From Eledone cirrhosa (Eukaryota; Mollusca; Cephalopoda; Octopoda; Eledonidae), in the NCBI GenBank assembly GCA_964016885.1, contig OZ024740.1, positions 9,630,450 to 9,694,449 of the forward strand: a stretch of DNA of 64,000 nucleotides. The letters run 5' to 3'. Under the pieces are notes generated by a model, which made no database searches, had not been told where the DNA came from, and saw only the letters and a list, made by a program, of their open reading frames with translations. Both the position numbers and the translations under genes were made by a program. Positions 1 through 12,964 of this stretch are shown piece by piece. Every line of letters starts with the position of its first letter. The stretch's first letter is position 1.

Positions 1-7
1 CAGGGAA

Positions 8-17
8 GTTAATTAAC
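8..17. other. GTTAATTAAC palindrome in the A unit (representative copy)
   Basis: Perfect 10-bp palindrome found in most A units, so it recurs about every 57 bp. It contains an 8-bp TTAATTAA core and resembles the half-site arrangement of homeodomain (HNF1-like) sites, GTTAAT-N-ATTAAC, but lacks the central base. A binding role is not shown by the sequence. Confidence 0.85.
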
Positions 18-25
18 CAGCAAGG

Positions 26-45
26 TAGGTGTTATACCACACCTA
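26..45. other. Hairpin-capable inverted repeat in the A unit (representative copy)
   Basis: TAGGTGT (26-32) and ACACCTA (39-45) are exact inverted copies around the 6-base centre TATACC. The arrangement is kept in a large share of A units; common variants (GGTATTATACCACAC, CACAACTAG) weaken one arm. It could form a short cruciform or, in a transcript, a 7-bp stem. Confidence 0.85.
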
Positions 46-107
46 GTTAACATATAACAGTGAACTTAATTAACCAGCAAGGTAGGTATTATGCCACACC
101 TAGTTAA

Positions 108-260
108 CATATAAAGGGAAGTTAATTAACAGTCAAGGTAGGTGTAAAAACCACTCCTAGTTAACATACCAGGGAAGTAAATTAACCAGCAAGTTAGGTG
201 TTATACCACACCTAGTAGACATGTAACAGGGAATTTAATTAACCAGGAAGGTAGGTGTTA
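108..260. repeat. Array A segment repeated 12.5 kb away
   Basis: Rare variants in series ('catataaagggaag', 'ccactcctagttaacatacc', 'agggaagtaaattaacc', 'cctagtagacatgtaac') recur in the same order at 12,600-12,750; 'agtagac' is at 214 and 12,704, a spacing of 12,490 bp. The run is too specific for chance within this family, so the two places descend from one segment. Confidence 0.8.
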
Positions 261-1499
261 TACCACACCTAGTTAACATTTAACAGAGAAGTTAATTAAC
301 CAGCAAGGTAGGTGTTATACCACATCTAGTTAACATATAACAATGAAGTTAATTAACCAGCAAGGTAGGAGTTATACCACACCTAGTTAACATTATAACA
401 GAGACGTTAATTAACCAGCAAGGTAGGTGTTTTACTACACCAAATTAACATGTAACAGAGAAGTTAATTAACCAGGGAGGGAGGTGTTATACCACAGCTA
501 TTTAACATTTAACAGAGAAGTTAAGTAACCAGGAAGATAGGTATTATACCACACCTAGTTAACATATAACAGAGGAGTTAATTAACCAGCAAGGTAGGTG
601 GTATCCCACACCTAGTTAATATGTAACAGAGAAGTTACTTAACCATCAGGGTAGATATTATACCACGGCTAGTTAACCTATAACAGAGAAGTTAATTAAC
701 AAGGAAAGTAGGTATTATATCGCAACTGGTTAACATATAACAATGAAGTTAATTAACCAGCAAGTTAGGTGTTATACCAAAATTAGTTTACATATAACAG
801 GTAAGTAAATTAACCAGCAAGGTAGGTGTTATACCACATTGAGTCAAAATATAACAGAAGTTAATTAACCAGCAATGTCGGTGTTATAACACACTTAGTT
901 AACATATAACAGGGAAATTAATTAACCAGGAAGGTAGGTATTTTAAAACACCTAGTTAACGTATAACAGGGAAGTTAATTAACCCGAAGGTATGTGTTAT
1001 ACCACACCTAGTTAACATATAACAGAAGTTAATTAACCAGCAAGGTAGGTGTTATACCACACCTAGTTAACATGTAACAGAGAAGTTAATTAACCAGCAA
1101 GATAGGTGTTATACCACACCTAGTTAATATGTAACAGCGAAGTTAATTAACCGGCTAGGTAGGTGTTATACCACACCTAGTTAGCATTTAACAGAGAAGT
1201 TAATTAACCAGCAAGGTAGGTGTTATACCACACTTAGTTAAAATATAACAGAAGTTAATTAACCAGCAATAACGTATAACAGGGGAGTTAATTAACAATC
1301 AAGGTAGCTGTTATACCACACCTAGTTAACATGTAACAGAGAAGTTAATTAACCAGCAAGATAGTTGATATACCACACCTAGTTAATATGTAACAGAGAA
1401 GTTAATTAACCAGCAAGAAAGGTGTTATACCACACCTAATTAATATGTAACAGAGAAGTTAATTAACCAGCAAGGTAGGTGTTATACCGCAACTAGTTA

Positions 1500-3960
1500 A
1501 CATATAACAGGGATGTTAATTAACCAGGAAGATAGGTATTATACCACACCTAGTTAACATATAATATGGAAGTTAATTAACCAGGAAGGTGTGTATTATA
1601 CCACAACTAGTTAACATGTAACAGATAATTTAATTAACCAGCAAGGCATGTGCTATACCACACCTAGTTAACATATTACGGATGTTAATTAACCAGAAAG
1701 GTAGTTGTTATACCACACCTAGTTAACATATAACAGGGAAGTTAATTAACCAGCAATGTAGGTGTTATACCACACCTAGTTAACATATAATAGGGAAGTT
1801 AATTAACAAGCAAGGTAGGTGTTATACCACACCTAGTTAACATGTAACAGAGAAGTAAAATAACAAGGAAGGTAGGTGTTATACCACACCTACTTAACAT
1901 ATAACAGAAGTTAATTAACCCGGAAGGTAGGTATTATACCACACCTAGTTAACATATAACAGAAGTTAATTAACCAGGAAGGAAGGTGTTATGCCACACC
2001 TAGTTAACATATAACAGAAGTTAATTAACCAGCAAGGTAGGTATTATACGACACCTAGTTAACATTTAACAGAGATGTTAATTAACCAGCAAGGTAAGTG
2101 TTATACCACAACTATTTAACATATAACAGAAGTTAATTAACCAGCAAGGTAGGTGTTATACCACACCTAGTTAACATTTAACAGGAAAGTTAATTAACCA
2201 GCAAGGTAGGTGTTACACCACATCTAGTTAACATGTAACAGAGAAGTAAAATAACTACCAAGGTAGGTGTTATACCACATCTAGTTAACATATAATGGAG
2301 ACCTTAATTAACCGGCAAGGTAGTATTTATCCCACACCTAGTTGACATATAACAGGGAATTTAATTAACCAGCAATGTAGGTGTTATACCACACCTATTT
2401 AACATTTAACAGAGAAGTTAATTAACCAGCAAGGTAGGTGTTATACCACAGCTAGTTAACATTTAACAGAAAGGTTAATTAACAAGGAAGGTAGTTGTTA
2501 TGTGACACCTAGTTAAACACATAATAGAGATGTTAATTAACCAGCAAGGTATGTATTATACCACAAATAGTTAACAAATAACAGGGAATTTAATTAACCG
2601 GCAAGGTAGATATTATACCACACCTAGTTAACATAGAACAGGGAAGTTAATTAACCAGGAAGGTAGGTGTTATACCACACATAGTTATCATAACAGGGAA
2701 GTTAAATAACCAGCAAGGATGGTGTTATACCACACCTAGTTAACATGTAACAGAGAAGTTAATTAACCAGCAAGGTAGGTGTTACACCACACCTAGTTAA
2801 CATAAAAGAGAAGTTAATTGACCAGCAAGGTAGGTGTTATACCACACCTAGTTAACATTTAACAGGGAAGTTAATTAACCAGGAAGGTAGGTATTACACC
2901 ACAACTAGTTAACGTATAACAGGGAAGTTAATTAACTAGCAAGTTAAGTGTTATACCACAACTAGTTAACATATAACAGGGAAGTTAATTGACCAGCAAG
3001 GTAAGGTGTTATATCACACCTAGTTAATGTATAACAGGGAAGTTAATTAACCAGCAAGGGAGGTGTTATACCACACCTAGTTAACATATAACAGAAGTTA
3101 ATTAAGCCGGAAGGTAGGTGTTATGCCACAACTAGTTAACATATAATAGAGATGTTAATTAACCATCAAGGTAGGTATTATACCACAATTAGTTAACATA
3201 TAAAGGGAAGTTAATTTACCGGAAAGGTAGGTGTTATACCACAACTAGTTAACATGTAACAGAGAAGTTAATTAACCTGAAAGATAGGTGTTATACCACA
3301 GCTAGTTAATGTATAACAGAGAAGTTAATTAACCAGGAAGGTAGGTATTATTCCACACCTTATTAACATATAACAGAGAAGTTAATTAACCAACAAGGAA
3401 GGTGTTATACCACACCTAGTTTACATATAACAGGGAAGTTAATTAACCAGGAAGGTCGGTGTTATACCACACCTAGTTAACATATAACAGGGAAGTTACT
3501 TAACCAGGGAGGGAGGTGTTATACCACAGCTATTTAACATTTAACAGAGAAGTTGAGTAACCAGGTAGATAGGTATTATATTACACCTAGTTAACGAATA
3601 TCAGAGAAGTTAATTAACCAGCAAGGTAGGTGTTATACCACAGTTACTTAACATATAACATAGAAGTTAATTAACAAGAAAAGTAGGTGTTATATAACAC
3701 CTAGTTAACATATTTCAATGAAGTTAATTAACCAGCAAGGTAGGTGTTATACCAAACTCAGTTAACATGTAACAGGGAAGTTAATTAACCAGCAATGTCA
3801 GTGTTATACAACACCTAGTTGACATATAACAGGAAATTTAATTAACCGGCAAGGTAGTTATTATACCACACGTAGTTAACATGTAACAGGGAAGTTAATT
3901 AACCAGCAAGGTAGGTATTATACCACAAATAGTTAACATATAACAGGGAATTTAATTAAC
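1500..3960. repeat. Long duplicated block in array A, copy 1
   Basis: An ordered series of distinctive A variants here recurs in 5,018-7,680. Shared markers in the same order: 'ataatatggaagtt' with 'ggtgtgtatta' (near 1,560 and 5,080), 'catattacggatg' (1,672 and 5,190), 'gaagtaaaataac' with an AAGGAA copy (1,853 and 5,427), a 'gttaaacacataata/gttaaacatataata' copy (2,512 and 6,085), and 'aaccagggagggagg' followed by 'gttgagtaaccagg' (3,497 and 7,190). Spacing is 3,518 bp at the left and grows by whole units to about 3.7 kb at the right, so single-unit gains and losses followed the duplication. Base differences are more numerous than in the B-array duplications, so this event is older. Confidence 0.8.
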
Positions 3961-5017
3961 CGGCAAGGTAGGTATTATACCACACCCAGTTAACATGTAA
4001 CAGTGATGATAATTAACCAGCAAGGTAGGTGTTATTCCACACCTAGTTAACATATAACAGGGAAGTTAATTAACCAGGAAGGTATCTGTTATACCACACC
4101 TAGTTAACATATAACAGGGAAGTTAATTAACCAGCAAGGTAGGGGTTATACCACACTTAGTTAACATATAACAGGGAAAATAATTAACCAGCAAGGTAGG
4201 TGTTATACCATACCTAGTTAACATCTAACAGGGAAGGTAATTAACCAGCAGGGTAGGTGTTATACCATACCTAGTTAACATCTAACAGGGAAGGTAATTA
4301 ACCAGCAAGGTAGGTGTTATACCATACCTAGTTAACATATAACAGGGGAGTTAATTAACCAGCAAGGTAGGTGTTATACCACACCTAGTTAACATATAAT
4401 AGGGAAGGTAATAAAACAGCAAGGTAGGTGTTATACCACACCTAGTTAACATTGAACAGAAAGGTTAATTAAGAAGGAAGGTAGGTATTATTCCACACAT
4501 AGTTAACATTTAACAGAGATGTTAATTAACCAGCAAGGTAGGTCTTATACTAGACCTAGTTAACATATAACAGGGAAGTTAATTAACCTGGAAGATAGGT
4601 GTTATACCACAGCTAGTTAATGTATAACAGAGTAGTTAATTAACAAGGAAAGTAGGTGTTATATCACACCTAGTTAACATATAACAATGAAGTTAATTAA
4701 CCAGCAATTTAGGTATTATACCAAACTTAGTTAACATATAACAGGTAAGTTAATTAACCAGCAAGGTAGGTGTTATACCACACATAGTTAACATATAACA
4801 GGGAGGTTAATTTACCATGAAGGTAGGTGTTATAACCACACCTATTTAATATGTAACAGAGAAGTTAATTAACCAGCAAGAAAGGTGTTATACCACAACT
4901 AATTAACATGTAACAGGGAAGTTAATTAACCAGCAATGTAGGTGTTATACCGCACCTAGTTAACGTATAACAGAAGTTAATTAACCAGCAAGGTAGGTGT
5001 TATACCGCAACTAGTTA

Positions 5018-7680
5018 ACATATAACAGGGATGTTAATTAACCAGGAAGATAGGTATTATACCACACCTAGTTAACATATAATATGGAAGTTAATTAACC
5101 GGGAAGGTGTGTATTATACCACAACTAGTTAACATGTAACAGATAATTTAAATAACCAGCAAGGTATGTGCTATACCACACCTAGTTAACATATTACGGA
5201 TGTTAATTAACCAGAAAGGTAGTTGTTATACCACACCTAGTTAACATATAACAGGAAAGTTAATTAACCAGCAATGTAGGTGTTATACCACACCTAGTTA
5301 ACATATAATAGGGAAGTTAATTAACAAGCAAGGTAGGTGTTATACCACACCTAGTTAACATATGACAGGGAATTTAATTAACCAGCAAGGTAGGTGTTAT
5401 ACCACACCTAGTTAACATGTAACAGAGAAGTAAAATAACAAGGAACGTAGGTGTTATACCACACCTAGTTAACATATAACAGAAGTTAATTAACCCGGAA
5501 GGTAGGTATTATACCACACCTAGTTAACATATTACAGAAGTTAATTAACCAGGAAGGAAGGTGTTATGCCACACCTAGTTAACATATAACAGAAGTTAAT
5601 TTACCTGCATGGTAGGTGTTTTACCACACATAGTTAACATTTAACAGAAGTTAATTAACCAGCAAGGTAGGTATTATACGACACCTAGTTAACATTTAAC
5701 AGAGATGTTAATTAACCAGCAAGGTAAGTGTTATACCACAACTATTTAACATATAACAGAAGTTGATTAACCAGCAAGGTAGGTGTTATACCACACCTAG
5801 TTAACATTTAACAGGAAAGTTAATTAACCAGCAAGGTAGGTGTTACACCACATCTAGTTAACATGTATCAGAGAAGTAAAATAACTAGCAAGGTAGGTGT
5901 TATACCACATCTAGTTAACATATAATGGAGACCATAATTAACCAGCAAGGTAGGTGTTTTACCACACCTAGTTAACATTTAACAGAGAAGTTAATTAACC
6001 AGCAAGGTAGGTGTTATACCATAGCTAGTTAACAGTTAACAGAAAGGTTAATTAACAAGGAAGGTAGTTGTTATGCAACACCTAGTTAAACATATAATAG
6101 AGATGTTAATTAACCAGCAAGGTATGTATTATACCACAAATAGTTAACATATAACAGGGAATTTAATTAACCGGCAAGGTAGATATTATACCACACCTAG
6201 TTAACATGTACCAGAGATGATAATTAACCTGCAAGGTAGGTGTTATACCACACCTAGTTAACATAGAACAGGGAAGTTAATTAACCAGGAAGGTAGGTGT
6301 TATACCACACCTAGTTATCATAACAGGGAAGTTAAATAACCAGCAAGGATGGTGTTATGCCACACCTAGTTAACATGTAACAGAGAAGTTAATTAACCAG
6401 CAAGGTAGGTGTTACACCACACCTAGTTAACATAAAAGAGAAGTTAATTGACCAACAATGTATGTGTTATACCACACCTAGTTAACATTTAACAGGGAAG
6501 TTAATTAACCAGGAAGGTGGGTATTACACCACAACTAGCTAACTTATAACAGGGTATTTAATTAACCAGCAAGTTAAGTGTTATACCACACCTAGTTAAC
6601 ATATAACATGGAAGTTAATTAACCAGCAAGGGAGGTGTTATACCACACATAGTTAACGTATAACAGGGAAGTTAATTAACCAGCAAGGGTATGTGTTATA
6701 TCACACCTAGTTAACGTATAACAGGGAAGTTAATTAACCACAAAGGTACGTGTTATACCACAACTAGTTAACATATAACAGAAGTTAATTGAGCCGGAAG
6801 GTAGGTGTTTTGCCACAACTAGTTAACATATAATAGAGATGTTAATTAACCATCAAGGTAGGTATTATACGACAACTAGTTAACATATAACAGGGAATTT
6901 AATTAACCAGCAAGGTAGGTATTATACCACAATTAGTTAACATATAAAGGGAAGTTAATTTACCGGAAAGGTAGGTATTATACCACAACTAGTTAACATG
7001 TAACAGAGAAGTTAATTAACCAGGAAGGTAGGTATTATTCCACACCTTATTAACATATAACAGAGAAGTTAATTAACCAGCAAGGAAGGTGTTATACCAC
7101 ACCTAGTTTACATATAACAGGGAAGTTAATTAACCAGGAAGGTCGGTGTTATACCACGCCTAGTTAACATATAACAGGGAAGTTACTTAACCAGGGAGGG
7201 AGGTGTTATACCACAGCTATTTAACATTTAACAGAGAAGTTGAGTAACCAGGTAGATAGGTATTATATTACACCTAGTTAACGTATAACAGAGAAGTTAA
7301 TTAACCAGCAAGGTAGGTGTTATACCACAGTTACTTAACATATAACAGAGAAGATAATTAACAATGAAAGTAGGTGTTATATAACACCTAGTTAACATAT
7401 ATCAATGAAGTTAATTAACCAGCAAGGTAGGTGTTATACCAAACTTAGTTAACATATAACAGGGAAGTTATTTAACCAGCAATGTCGGTGTTATACAACA
7501 CCTAGTTGACATATAACAGGAAATCTAATTAACCGGCAAGGTAGTTATTATACCACACGTAGTTAACATGTAACGGAAGTTAATTAACCAGCAAGGTAGG
7601 TAATATACCACAAATAGTTAACATATAACAGGGAATTTAATTAACCGGCAAGGTAGGTATTATACCACACCCAGTTAACA
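5018..7680. repeat. Long duplicated block in array A, copy 2
   Basis: Partner of 1,500-3,960 with the same order of variant units. It carries an extra unit with 'catatgacaggg' near 5,360 that copy 1 lacks, which explains the change in spacing from 3,518 to 3,575 bp there. A third, shorter relative of the 'aaccagggagggagg' segment occurs near 7,815 and another near 470. Confidence 0.8.
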
Positions 7681-9129
7681 TGTAACAGTGATGATAATTA
7701 ACCAGCAAGATAGGTGTTATACGACACCTAGTTAACATATAAAAGGGAAGTTAATTAACCAGGAAGGTCTGTGTTATACCACACATAGTTAACATGTAAC
7801 AGAGAAGTTATTTAACCAGGGAGGGAGGTGTTATACCACAGCTATTTAACATTTAACAGAGAAGAAAAGTAACCAGGAAGATAGGTATTATATTACACCT
7901 AGTTAACGTATAACAGGGAAGTTAATTAACCTGCAATGTAGGTGTTATACCACACCTAGTTAACATGTAACAGAGAAGTAAAATAACCAGCAAGGTAGGT
8001 GTTATACCACACCTAGTTAACATATTAAAGAAGTTAATTAACCACAAAGGTACGTGTTATACCACACCTAGTTAACATATAACAGGGAAGTTAATTAACC
8101 AGGAATGTCGGTATTATACCACACCTAGTTAATATGCAACAGAGAAGCTAATTAACCAGCAAGGTAAGTGTTATACCACTGCTAGTTTACATATAACAGA
8201 GAAGTTAATTAACAAGGAAACTAGGTGTTATATCACACCTAGTTAACATATTACAGATGTTAATTAACTAGAAACCTATTATACCACACCTAGTTAACAT
8301 ATAACAGGGAAGTTAATTAACAGCAAGGTAAGGTGTTATACCACACCTAGTTAACGTATAACAGGAGTTAATTAACCAGCAAGGTAGGTGTTATACCACA
8401 CTTAGTTAGCATATAACAGAAGTTAATTAACCAGGAAGATAGGTGTTATACCACACCTAGTTAACATGTAACAGAGAAGTTAATTAACCAGGAAGTTAGG
8501 TATTATACCACACCTAGTTAACCTATAAGAAAGAAGTTAATTAACCAGCAAGGTAGGTGTTATACCACAACTAGTTAACATATAACAGGTAATTTAATTA
8601 ACCAGCAAGGTAGGGATTATACCACACCTAGTTAACATATAAAGGGCAGTTAATTTACCGGCAAGATAGGTGTTGTACCACACCTAGTTAACATATAACA
8701 GAGAAGTTAATTAACCAGGAAGGTAGGTGTTATACCACACCTACTTAACATATAAGAGAGAAGTTAATTAACCAGCAAGGTAGGTGTTATACCACACCTA
8801 GTTAACATATAACAGAGAAGTTAATTAACCAGGAAGGTAGCTGTTATACCACACCTATGTAACATATGACAGGGAAGTTAATTAACTGGCTATGTAGGTG
8901 TTATACCACTCCTAGTTAACATAACAGGGAAGTTAATTAACCATCAAGGTAGTATTTATCCCACACCTAGTTAACATATAACAGGGAATTTAATTAACCA
9001 GCAAGGGATGTGTTATACCACACCTAGTTAACATATAACAGGGAAGTTAATTAACCAGCAAGGGATGTGTTATACCACACCTAGTTAACATATAACAGAA
9101 GTTAATTAACCGGCAAGGTAGGTGTTATA

Positions 9130-10225
9130 CCACATCTAGTTAGCATATAAAGGGAAGTTAATTAACCAGGAAGGTAGGTGTCACACCACAACTAGTTAAC
9201 ATATAACAGGAGAGTTAATTAACCAGCAAGTTAAGTGTTATACCACAACTAGTTAACATATAACAGAGAATTTATTTAACCAGGAAGGTAGGTATTATAC
9301 ACCACCTAGTTAACATTTAACAGAAAGGTTAATTAACAAGCAAGGTAGGTATTATACCACAACTAGTTAACATATAACAGGGAATTTAATTAACCAGCAA
9401 GGTAGATATTATAACACACCTACTTAACATGTAACAGTGATGATAATTAACCAGCAAGATAGGTATTATACCACACCTAGTTAACATATAACAGGGAAGT
9501 TAATTAACCAGAAAGGTAAGGTGTTATACGAGACCTAGTTAACATATAACAGGGAATTTAATTAAGCAGCAAGGTAGGTCTTATACCACACCTAGTTAAC
9601 ATATAACAGACGTTTATTAACCAGCAAGATAGGTGTTATACCGCAACTAGTTAACATATATCAGTGAAATTAATTAACAAGGAAAGTAGGTTTTATACCA
9701 CACATAGTTAACATGTAACAGAGAAGTTAATTAACCAGCAAGGTAGGTGTTATACCACAACTAGTTGAGATGTAAAAGGGAAGTTAATTAACCAAGAAGG
9801 TAGGTGTTACATCACAACTAGTTAACATATAACTGGAGAGATAATTAACCAGCAAGTTAAGTGTTATACCACAACTAGTTAACATATAACAGAGAATTTA
9901 TTTAAGCAGGAAGATAGGTGTTATACCACACCTAGTTAACATATAACAGAGACATTAATTCACCAGCAAGGTAGTATTTATCCCACACATTGTTAACATA
10001 TAACAGGGAATTTAATTAACCAGCAAAGTAGGTGTTATACCACATCTAATTAACATATAACAGGAGTTAATTAACCAGCAAGGTAGGTGTTATACCAGAC
10101 TTAGTTAGCATATAACAGAAGTTAATTAACCAGGAAGATAGGTGTTATACCACACCTAGTTAACATGTAACAGAGAAATTAATTAACCAGGAAGTTAGGT
10201 ATTATACCACACCTAGTTAACATAT
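9130..10225. repeat. Duplicated block in array A, partner of 11,340-12,200
   Basis: The 'catctagttagcatataaag' variant at 9,133 recurs at 11,341 (2,208 bp) and the 'ccgcaactagttaacatata' variant at 9,641 recurs at 11,792 (2,151 bp, one unit less). Units between and after these markers correspond in order. In addition 'taagaaagaagtt' at 8,526 recurs at 10,225 (1,699 bp) with matching neighbours, so this stretch was built by more than one duplication. Confidence 0.75.
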
Positions 10226-11339
10226 AAGAAAGAAGTTAATTAACCAGCAAGGTAGGTGTTATACCACAACTAGTTAACATGTAACAGAGAAGTTAATTAA
10301 CCAGGAAGGTAGGTATTATACCACACCTAGTTAATATGTAACAGAGAAGCTAATTATCCAGCAAGGTTGGTCTTATACCACAGCTAGTTAACATATAACA
10401 GAGAAGTTAATTAACCAGGAAAGTAGGTGTTATATCACACCAAGTTAACATATAACAATGAAGTTAATTAACCAGCAAGTTAGGTATTATACCAAAATTA
10501 GTTAACATATAACAGGTAAGTTAATTAACCAGGAAGGTAGGTGTTATACCACACCTAGTTAACATGAACAGAGAAGTTAATAAACCAGCAAGGTAGGTGT
10601 TATACCACACCTAGTTAACATATAACAGGGAAGTTAATTAACCAGCAAGGTAGGTGTTTTACCACACCTAGTTAACATGTAATAGAGAAGTTAATTAACC
10701 AGCGAAATAGGTGTTATACCACACCTAGTTAACATATAACAGATAATTTAATTAACCACCAATGTAGGTGTTATACCACACCTAGTTATCATGTAACAGA
10801 AGTTAATTAACCAGCAAGGTAGGTGTTATACCACAGCTAGTTAACATTTAACAGAAAGGTTAATTAACAAGGAAGGTAGGTATTATACCACACCAAGTTA
10901 ACATTTAACAGAGAAGTTAATTAACCAGCAAGGTAGGTGTTATACCACAACTTGTGAACATATAACAGGGAAGTTAATTAACCGGCTATGTAGGTGTTAT
11001 ACCACACCTAGTTAACATATAAAATAGAAGTTAATTAACCAGCAAGGTAGGTGTTATACCACTCCTAGTTAACATAACAGGGAAGTTAATTAACCAGCAA
11101 GAGATGTGTTATACCACACCTATTTAACATATAACAGAAGTTAATTAACCTGGAAGGAAGGTATTATACCACATCTAGTTAACATATAACAGAAGTTAAT
11201 TAACCAGGAAGGTAGGTGTTATGCCACAACTAGTTAACATATGACAGGGAAGTTAATTATCCAGCAAAGTAGGTGTTATAGCATACCTAGTTAACATATA
11301 ACAGGGAACTTAATTAACCAGCAAGGTAGGTGTTATACC

Positions 11340-12200
11340 ACATCTAGTTAGCATATAAAGGGAAGTTAATTAACCAGGAAGGTAGGTGTTACACCACAAC
11401 TAGTTAACATATAACAGAGAATTTATTTAACCAGGAAGGTAGGTATTATACCACACCTAGTTAACATTTAACATAAAGGTTAATTAACAAGCAAGGTAGG
11501 TATTATACCACAACTAGTTAAGATATAACAGGGAATTTGATTAACCACCAAGGTAGGTATTATAACACACCTACTTAACATGTAACAGTGATGATAATTA
11601 ACCAGCAAGATAGGTATTATACCACACCTAGTTAACATATAACAGGGAAGTTAATTAACCAGAAAGGTAAGGTGTTATACGACACCTAGTTAACATTTAA
11701 CAGGGAATTTAATTAACCAGCAAGGTAGGTGTTATACCACACCTAGTTAACATGTAACAGAAGTTAATTAACCAGCAAGGTAGGTGTTATACCGCAACTA
11801 GTTAACATATATCAAAGAAATTAATTAACAAGGAAAGTAGGTGTTATACCACACATAGTTAACATGTAACCGAGAAGTTAATTAACCAGCAAGGTAGGAG
11901 TTATACCACACCTAGTTAACATGTAACAGAGAAGTTAATTAACCAGCAAGGTAGGTGTTATACTACACCTAGTTAACATGTAACAGAGAAGTTAATTAAC
12001 CAGCAAGGTAGGTGTTACACCACACTTAGTTAACAAATAACAGAGACCTTAATTAACCAGCAAGGTAGCATTTATCCCACACATAGTTAACATATAACAG
12101 AGAATTTAATTAACCAGCAAAGTAGGTGTTATACCACATCTAATTAACATATAACTGAAGTTAATTAACCGGCAAGGTAGGTGTTATACCACACTTAGTT
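11340..12200. repeat. Duplicated block in array A, partner of 9,130-10,100
   Basis: Second copy of the block described at 9,130, recognised by the same succession of variants ('catctagttagcatataaag', AAGCAAGG copies, 'gatgataattaacc', 'ccgcaactagtt', 'aacaaggaaagtagg', 'tttatcccacaca'). One unit has been lost relative to the partner. Confidence 0.75.
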
Positions 12201-12599
12201 AACAAATAACAGAAGTTAATTAACCAGGAAGGTAGGTGTTATGCCACACCTAGTTAACATGTAACAGAGAAGTTAATTAACCAGCAAGGTAGCTATTATA
12301 CCACAACTAGTTAGCATATAGCAGAAGTTAATTAACCAGGAAGGTAGGTGTTATACTACACCTAGTTAACATGTAACAGAGAAGTTAATTAACCAGGAAG
12401 GTAGATATTATACCACACCTAGTTAATGTGTAACAGAGAAGCTAATTATCCAGCAAGGTTGGTGTTATACCTACAGCTAGTTAACATATAACAGAGAAGT
12501 TAATTAACCAGGAAGGTAGGTGTTATACCACACCTAGTTAATATGTAACAGAGAAGTTAACTAACCAGCAGCTTAGATATTATACCACAGCTAGTTAAC

Positions 12600-12750
12600 A
12601 TATAAAGGGAAGTTAATTAACCGTCAAGGTAGGTGTTATACCACTCCTAGTTAACATACCAGGGAAGTAAATTAACCAGCAAGTTAGGTGTTATACCACA
12701 CCTAGTAGACATGTAACAGGGAATTTAATTAACCATCAAGGTAGTATTTA
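12600..12750. repeat. Partner of the array A segment at 108-260
   Basis: Same series of rare variants as 108-260. The homogeneous end region starts about 200 bp further right. Confidence 0.8.
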
Positions 12751-12964
12751 TCCCACACCTAGTTAACATATAACAGAAAGGTTAATTAACAAGGAAGGTA
12801 GGTATTATACCACACCTAGTTAACATATAACTGGGAAATTAATTAACCCTTATGTAGGTATTATACCACACCTAGTTAACATTTAACAGAGAAGTTAATA
12901 AACCAGCTAGGTAAGTATTATACCAAACTTAGTTAACATTTAACAGGTAAGTTAATTAACCAGC

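Noticed and set aside
20..50. tRNA- or 5S-derived origin of the A unit
   Set aside because: No A-box/B-box pair or cloverleaf arms were seen; the single 7-bp stem is too short to support an RNA gene.
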